From Pseudomonadota bacterium (lineage in GTDB: Bacteria > Pseudomonadota > Alphaproteobacteria > Acetobacterales > Acetobacteraceae): DNA of 38,635 bases. Shown here one piece after another: positions 35,178-38,635 of this stretch. The notes under the pieces were generated by a model. The model saw only the letters and a list, made by a program, of their open reading frames with translations, was not told the DNA's origin and searched no databases. The stretch is taken from assembly GCA_021798575.1 (NCBI GenBank), contig JAJZGI010000017.1, positions 1 through 38,635 on the forward strand. Direction: 5' to 3'. The stretch's first letter is position 1. Each line of letters begins with the position of its first letter. The position numbers and the translations under genes were made by a program.

Positions 35178-36299
35178 TTATAGCACACCCATCAACCAGC
35201 GCCGCGCGAAGCGCTCTCCGGCCTCGGTATTGCGGGACGGCGGGAGCACCGCCACGCCTGGTGTGCCCCAGCAGATGAGCGGCACGTTCTGGCGCGCCGC
35301 GCGCAGGGTGAAGTCGAGCAGTTCCAGACCGGCCCCGTCGTCCATCTCGGGGTCGAACCCGCCAAGCTGCGTCAGCAGGCTTTTATCTGCGGCCAGTTGC
35401 AGGCCGGTTGATGCCTGAAACGCTGCTTCGGCCGGTTTTGTCCGGACCATGCGGGCGACGGCGCTGGCCAGCGCGCCTGAGAGGATCAACGCGCCTGCGG
35501 GCTGTTGGGGTAGCGCCGCCAGGGTGGCATCCAGCCCGTGCGCGGCGTGATTCAGGAATATGACCCGTGTGCCGCGCGCCAAGGCCGTGGCGTCATTACG
35601 CCGCGCGGCGGCGGGCTGCCCCGGGCCGAGGCAATATGTGAGGTTTGCCGCCCTCGCTTGCAGATTCGCGGTGCGCGGGTCCGCACCGCCGTCGGTGAGC
35701 AGAATTTCAACATTGCGTTCGTGCAGGGATGGCGCGGCCTGCTGGAGCGCGTGCAGTAGAGGCTCAGCGTCCACCCAGGCATCGAAAATGAGGCTGTAGG
35801 CGGGCCGCGCCGGGCGAGGCAGGGTGAAGCGTGGCATGGGCGCCGGTGCACGGATGTTCAGCTGCGCCTCCAGGCCGCTGAGCGCGCGGACGAGCCTTGC
35901 GCCTTCACCGTGGCCCGGCCTGGTGAGCGCCTCGGCCCGCGCCAGCGCCTGGAGATCATGGCGCGCTCTGTCGATCCGCGCGGTGAAGCTGGCGGGCAGG
36001 GCGACGCTGCCGAATAATTTCTGCCAGAAGCAGACGCCGGTGGCCTGGTCCCGTGCGCTCAGCAGCGCGTGGTTGGCGGTGGCTAATTGTTTGCTGAGGG
36101 TGACGCTGAAACCATGATAGCCATCGCCATAATGGCGCAGGCGTAGGTCTTCGCGGAAGCGCGAGGCCCGGCTGCTGGCTGCCAGCGTATCATCGAGCAT
36201 GATATCCACGCGTCGGCGCGTCTGGGGCTCCCAGGGGCACCAACACCAGCCGTGCAGCACGCCGTCCTCATCCAGCGCAACGTCACCCAGAATCGTCAT
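35178..36299 (-). CDS. GT2-like protein with N-terminal beta domain, probable glycan enzyme
   Basis: A 373-aa protein that I recognise only in part. The N-terminus (LHGWCWCPWEPQTRRRVDIMLDD, RASRFREDLRLRHYGDGYHGFSV, about 10-70) resembles the small GDGxHGF domain attached to many alphaproteobacterial surface-glycan glycosyltransferases. The C-terminal half (about 180-365) has a GT2-like core, with a degenerate DD pattern (EILLTDGGADP) and LTQLGGFDPEMDDGAGLELLDFTL, which resembles the acceptor motif GGFDE...EDxDL. A typical DxD metal motif is not clear, so activity is uncertain. ATG 36299 was chosen over 36350. Confidence 0.6.
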   Translation of the reverse strand: MTILGDVALDEDGVLHGWCWCPWEPQTRRRVDIMLDDTLAASSRASRFREDLRLRHYGDGYHGFSVTLSKQLATANHALLSARDQATGVCFWQKLFGSVALPASFTARIDRARHDLQALARAEALTRPGHGEGARLVRALSGLEAQLNIRAPAPMPRFTLPRPARPAYSLIFDAWVDAEPLLHALQQAAPSLHERNVEILLTDGGADPRTANLQARAANLTYCLGPGQPAAARRNDATALARGTRVIFLNHAAHGLDATLAALPQQPAGALILSGALASAVARMVRTKPAEAAFQASTGLQLAADKSLLTQLGGFDPEMDDGAGLELLDFTLRAARQNVPLICWGTPGVAVLPPSRNTEAGERFARRWLMGVL

Positions 36300-36441
36300 A
36301 ACGGACCACCCGAAAAGCCGGGCCAAACACGCCCGGACGATGAAAACCATTATAATGACGAAAAATTGATTGAATCTAGCGTGGTTATCAATTTGGAACC
36401 GGAGGCATAGCGTGCGTAACCCTTGTGAATCGGATCGATAC

Positions 36442-36463
36442 AGCGTCTGTTAAAGACGCTTTT
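36442..36463 (+). terminator. Terminator-like hairpin in the glycosyltransferase leader
   Basis: A perfect 7-bp stem AGCGTCT / AGACGCT (36442-36448, 36454-36460), loop GTTAA, then TTTC. It lies about 30 bases before the TTG start of the GT2-GT4 gene, in the AT-rich divergent gap 36300-36491. It could be an attenuator, a leftover terminator of a lost gene, or a 5' UTR stabiliser. Confidence 0.45.
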
Positions 36464-36491
36464 CTCGTGTTTATGAACGCTCAAGGGTGCC

Positions 36492-38552
36492 TTGTCAGAC
36501 CATACGGATGTGCAGCGTGACGCAAGGGTGCAGGCGGTGGGTCTTGTAGATCGGCTGGTGGCGCTGGATGCGCGCATCCACGCGCTGGAGGCTGAAAAAG
36601 CGGAATTGAAACAACGGCTGATCGTGTCGGCCAGCCATCAGCCAGGCAACGGGCAGGCGTTTGAGGCGCCCCGTACCAAGCATGAATGGCGGCTGGCCGA
36701 GGATGGGGCCTGCGCCGCCGCTGCGCTGGGTCAGTATGACGTGCGGGTGGATGACGCGGTGGTGCTGGAGGGAAGGCGCGGTGAGGCGTTCCTGGCGCGG
36801 TTTTTCCTGCTGGGCGCGGCCCCGGATTTTGCCGGCGCGGTGGCGACCTTGAACCGGCTATGCCCGCAGCAAGGGGAGGCGACGCCGGAGGTCTCGATCG
36901 TGATTCCGGTGCATGGTGCGCTGGCCTATACGCTGAACGCGCTGGATAGCCTGCTGCGCCATGCCTCACGCCATGTTTTTGAGATTATTCTGGTAAACGA
37001 CGCCTCGCCCGACGCGAGTCCGGAGTTTTTGCCGCAGATCGTGGCGCTGCGTTACCATGCCATGGGGCGGAATGCCGGGTTTATCGCTGCCAGCAACGCC
37101 GGGGCGGCGCTGGCGCGTGGCGCTTATATCGTGATGCTGAACAACGACACGCGCGTGGTGGCGGGGTGGCTGGATGCGCTGATGGCGAGCTTTGCGCGTT
37201 GGCCGCGGGCTGGGCTGGTAGGCGCCAAGCTGCACTATCCGGACGGCAGCCTGCAGGAGGCTGGGGGGATCGTGTGGCGCGATGGCAGCGCCACCAACGA
37301 CGGGCGCGGGGATGATCCGAACCGGCCGCAATATGCCTATGCGCGGCAGGTGGATTATGTTTCCGGCTGCGCGATTGCATTGCCGACAGCGCTGTGGCGC
37401 GAGCTGGGCGGGTTTGATGATGTGTTCAGCCCGGCCTACTGCGAGGATGTTGACCTCGCCTTGCGGGTGCGCGCGGCGGGGCGGCAGGTGTGGTTCCAGC
37501 CGCAGGCGCGCGTGGTGCATTATGAGGGCAAAACCTCGGGCACGGATACCGCGAGTGGCGCCAAAGCTTGGCAGACCGTTAACACCAAAAAACTCTATTT
37601 ACGCTGGCGTGAGCGGCTCAGCCACCACCGGCCGCGGGGCCAGGCGGTGTATTTTGAGCGTGAACGGAGCGTGCATCAGCGCATTCTGGTGGTGGATGTG
37701 AGCGCCCCCACACCGGACCAGGATGCGGGCTCAGTGCAGACCGTGCTGGCGCTGCAAAGCTGCCTGGCGCTGGGCTATAAAGCCCATTTTGTCGCGCAAG
37801 ATAACGCGCTGTTTCAGCCTGGCTACACTACGGCCTTGCAGGAGATGGGCGTGGAGTGCGCCTACGCGCCGTTTGAGCCCGGGTTCGAGCTTTATATGCA
37901 GCGTTATGGCTGGTTGTTCGACGTGGTGCTTGTCTTCCGCCCCAGCGTGATGGAGAAATGCCTGCCCGCCATCCGCGCTCACGCGCCGCAGGCGGCGGTG
38001 CTGTTTCATGTTGCGGATCTGCACCATCTGCGGATGGCGCGGACGGCGGAGCTGGAGGATGACGCTGACCTGCGCCATGCCGCGGAGATCATGCGCCGCC
38101 GTGAGTTAGCCCTGGTGCGCGAGGTGGATTGCACGATCACCCATTCCACCGTGGAGCGGGAGATTCTGACGCAGGCGGCCCCGGGCGCGCCGGTGGCGCT
38201 GTGGCCGCTGATGCAGACCTTTGTTGGCACGCGCGTGCCCTTTGCGGCGCGGCGGGATGTCTGTTTTATCGGCGGCTATCGACATCCGCCGAATGTGGAT
38301 GCGGTGCGCTACTTCGTTGCTGAGGTTTTTCCGTTGTTGCGTGCGGCGGAGCCGGGGATACGCTTTATCATCGCCGGCTCCTTCCCGCCGGAGGAGGTGC
38401 GGGTACTGGCCGCGCCGGATATCATCATCGCCGGGCAGGTGGCCGAGCTGGGCGAATTATTTGACCCCTGCCGGGTATTCGTATGCCCGTTGCGCGTGGG
38501 TGCCGGGGTTAAGGAACCTCTGCGTAGTCTGATTGGATCAGGCCTATTTTGA
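36492..38552 (+). pseudogene. GT2-GT4 glycosyltransferase truncated by IS insertion
   Basis: Codons 1-673 belong to a large two-domain glycosyltransferase. A coiled-coil (about 18-45) precedes a GT2 domain (about 132-345; VSIVIPVHGALAYTLNALDSLL, NND at 217-219, CEDVDLALR) and a GT4-like unit (about 380 on; RILVVDVSAPTPDQDAGSVQTV, VCFIGGYRHPPNVDAVRYFV). The last native residues, PLRVGAGV, are the middle of the C-terminal GT-B motif that normally continues with G-K and an E-x7-E. After codon 673 the frame reads 13 residues from the IS end and stops at 38552. TTG 36492 with AAGGG upstream is the best start. GT2 could still work; GT4 is likely dead. Confidence 0.82.
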
Positions 38553-38635
38553 GATACATCGGCTTTTCTTCATGTTTTTACTTAGTTTTTTGGCAAAGTT
38601 TTCTATTTTTCCATGCTTTGGACGCAATTATCCTA
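38510..38635. mobile_element. IS end, right copy of terminal inverted repeat
   Basis: Inverted copy of 2-127 (125 of 126 bases identical). The junction with the glycosyltransferase is at GGTTAAGGAACC. The copy interrupts the gene, which shows that it is a true insertion and not a shared gene end. The transposase lies beyond the window. Confidence 0.8.

Overview
The window looks like chromosomal DNA of a GC-rich alphaproteobacterium, most likely an acetic-acid-bacteria/acidophile relative (Acetobacteraceae, perhaps near Acidocella or Acidiphilium). This rests on the alphaproteobacterial forms of SerC and SspB, the OlsB-Fur pair, class II DAHP synthase, and lipid A/Kdo genes with compact ATGA junctions. 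The genus is inference. Coding is very dense, with few gaps over 150 bp. No tRNA, rRNA, CRISPR array or complete transposase is visible.

Both ends carry the same ~126 bp AT-rich sequence in inverted orientation (2-127 and 38510-38635, one mismatch). These look like ends of two copies of one insertion sequence. The right copy cuts a large glycosyltransferase gene in its catalytic GT4 half.

Layout: (1) 213-7797, minus strand: Fur-family regulator, OlsB-like acyltransferase, SspB, class I fumarase, a VOC protein, then queA-tgt-queF-queG, the late steps of queuosine tRNA modification. (2) 7852-12605, plus strand: TusA-like protein, DUF374 acyltransferase, waaA, lpxK, LpxL-like acyltransferase (lipid A-Kdo assembly), CBS-BON protein. 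(3) 12712-17880: CoA-binding protein, membrane-anchored GH17 protein, bactofilin, PfkB-family (adenosine) kinase, TauE/SafE transporter, Lrp regulator. (4) 17981-20768: serC-serA serine pathway behind a structured leader. (5) 20821-24433: DUF2142 membrane protein and a tandem GT4 glycosyltransferase. (6) 24490-30231: FAD-dependent dehydrogenase, HlyC/CorC protein, and a GH17-GT2 beta-glucan synthase. (7) 30525-36299: RhlE-type helicase, 5-formyl-THF cyclo-ligase, class II DAHP synthase, glutathione reductase, GT-like protein. (8) 36492-38510: GT2-GT4 glycosyltransferase broken by the IS.

Envelope building is the dominant theme (lipid A, ornithine lipid, beta-glucan, bactofilin and surface glycan glycosyltransferases), mixed with housekeeping genes.

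The least explained signal is a set of palindromic elements bounded by TAGAG...CTCTA. Two ~104 bp copies (12603-12706, 14783-14885) share an identical core but have different hairpin arms that remain self-complementary, as expected of a structured RNA or a folded mobile DNA. Their first three bases are the TAG stop of the upstream gene, and one copy provides the stops of both converging genes. A fragment sits at the serC stop, and two shorter palindromes of similar design lie at the start of queG, where one is read as codons.
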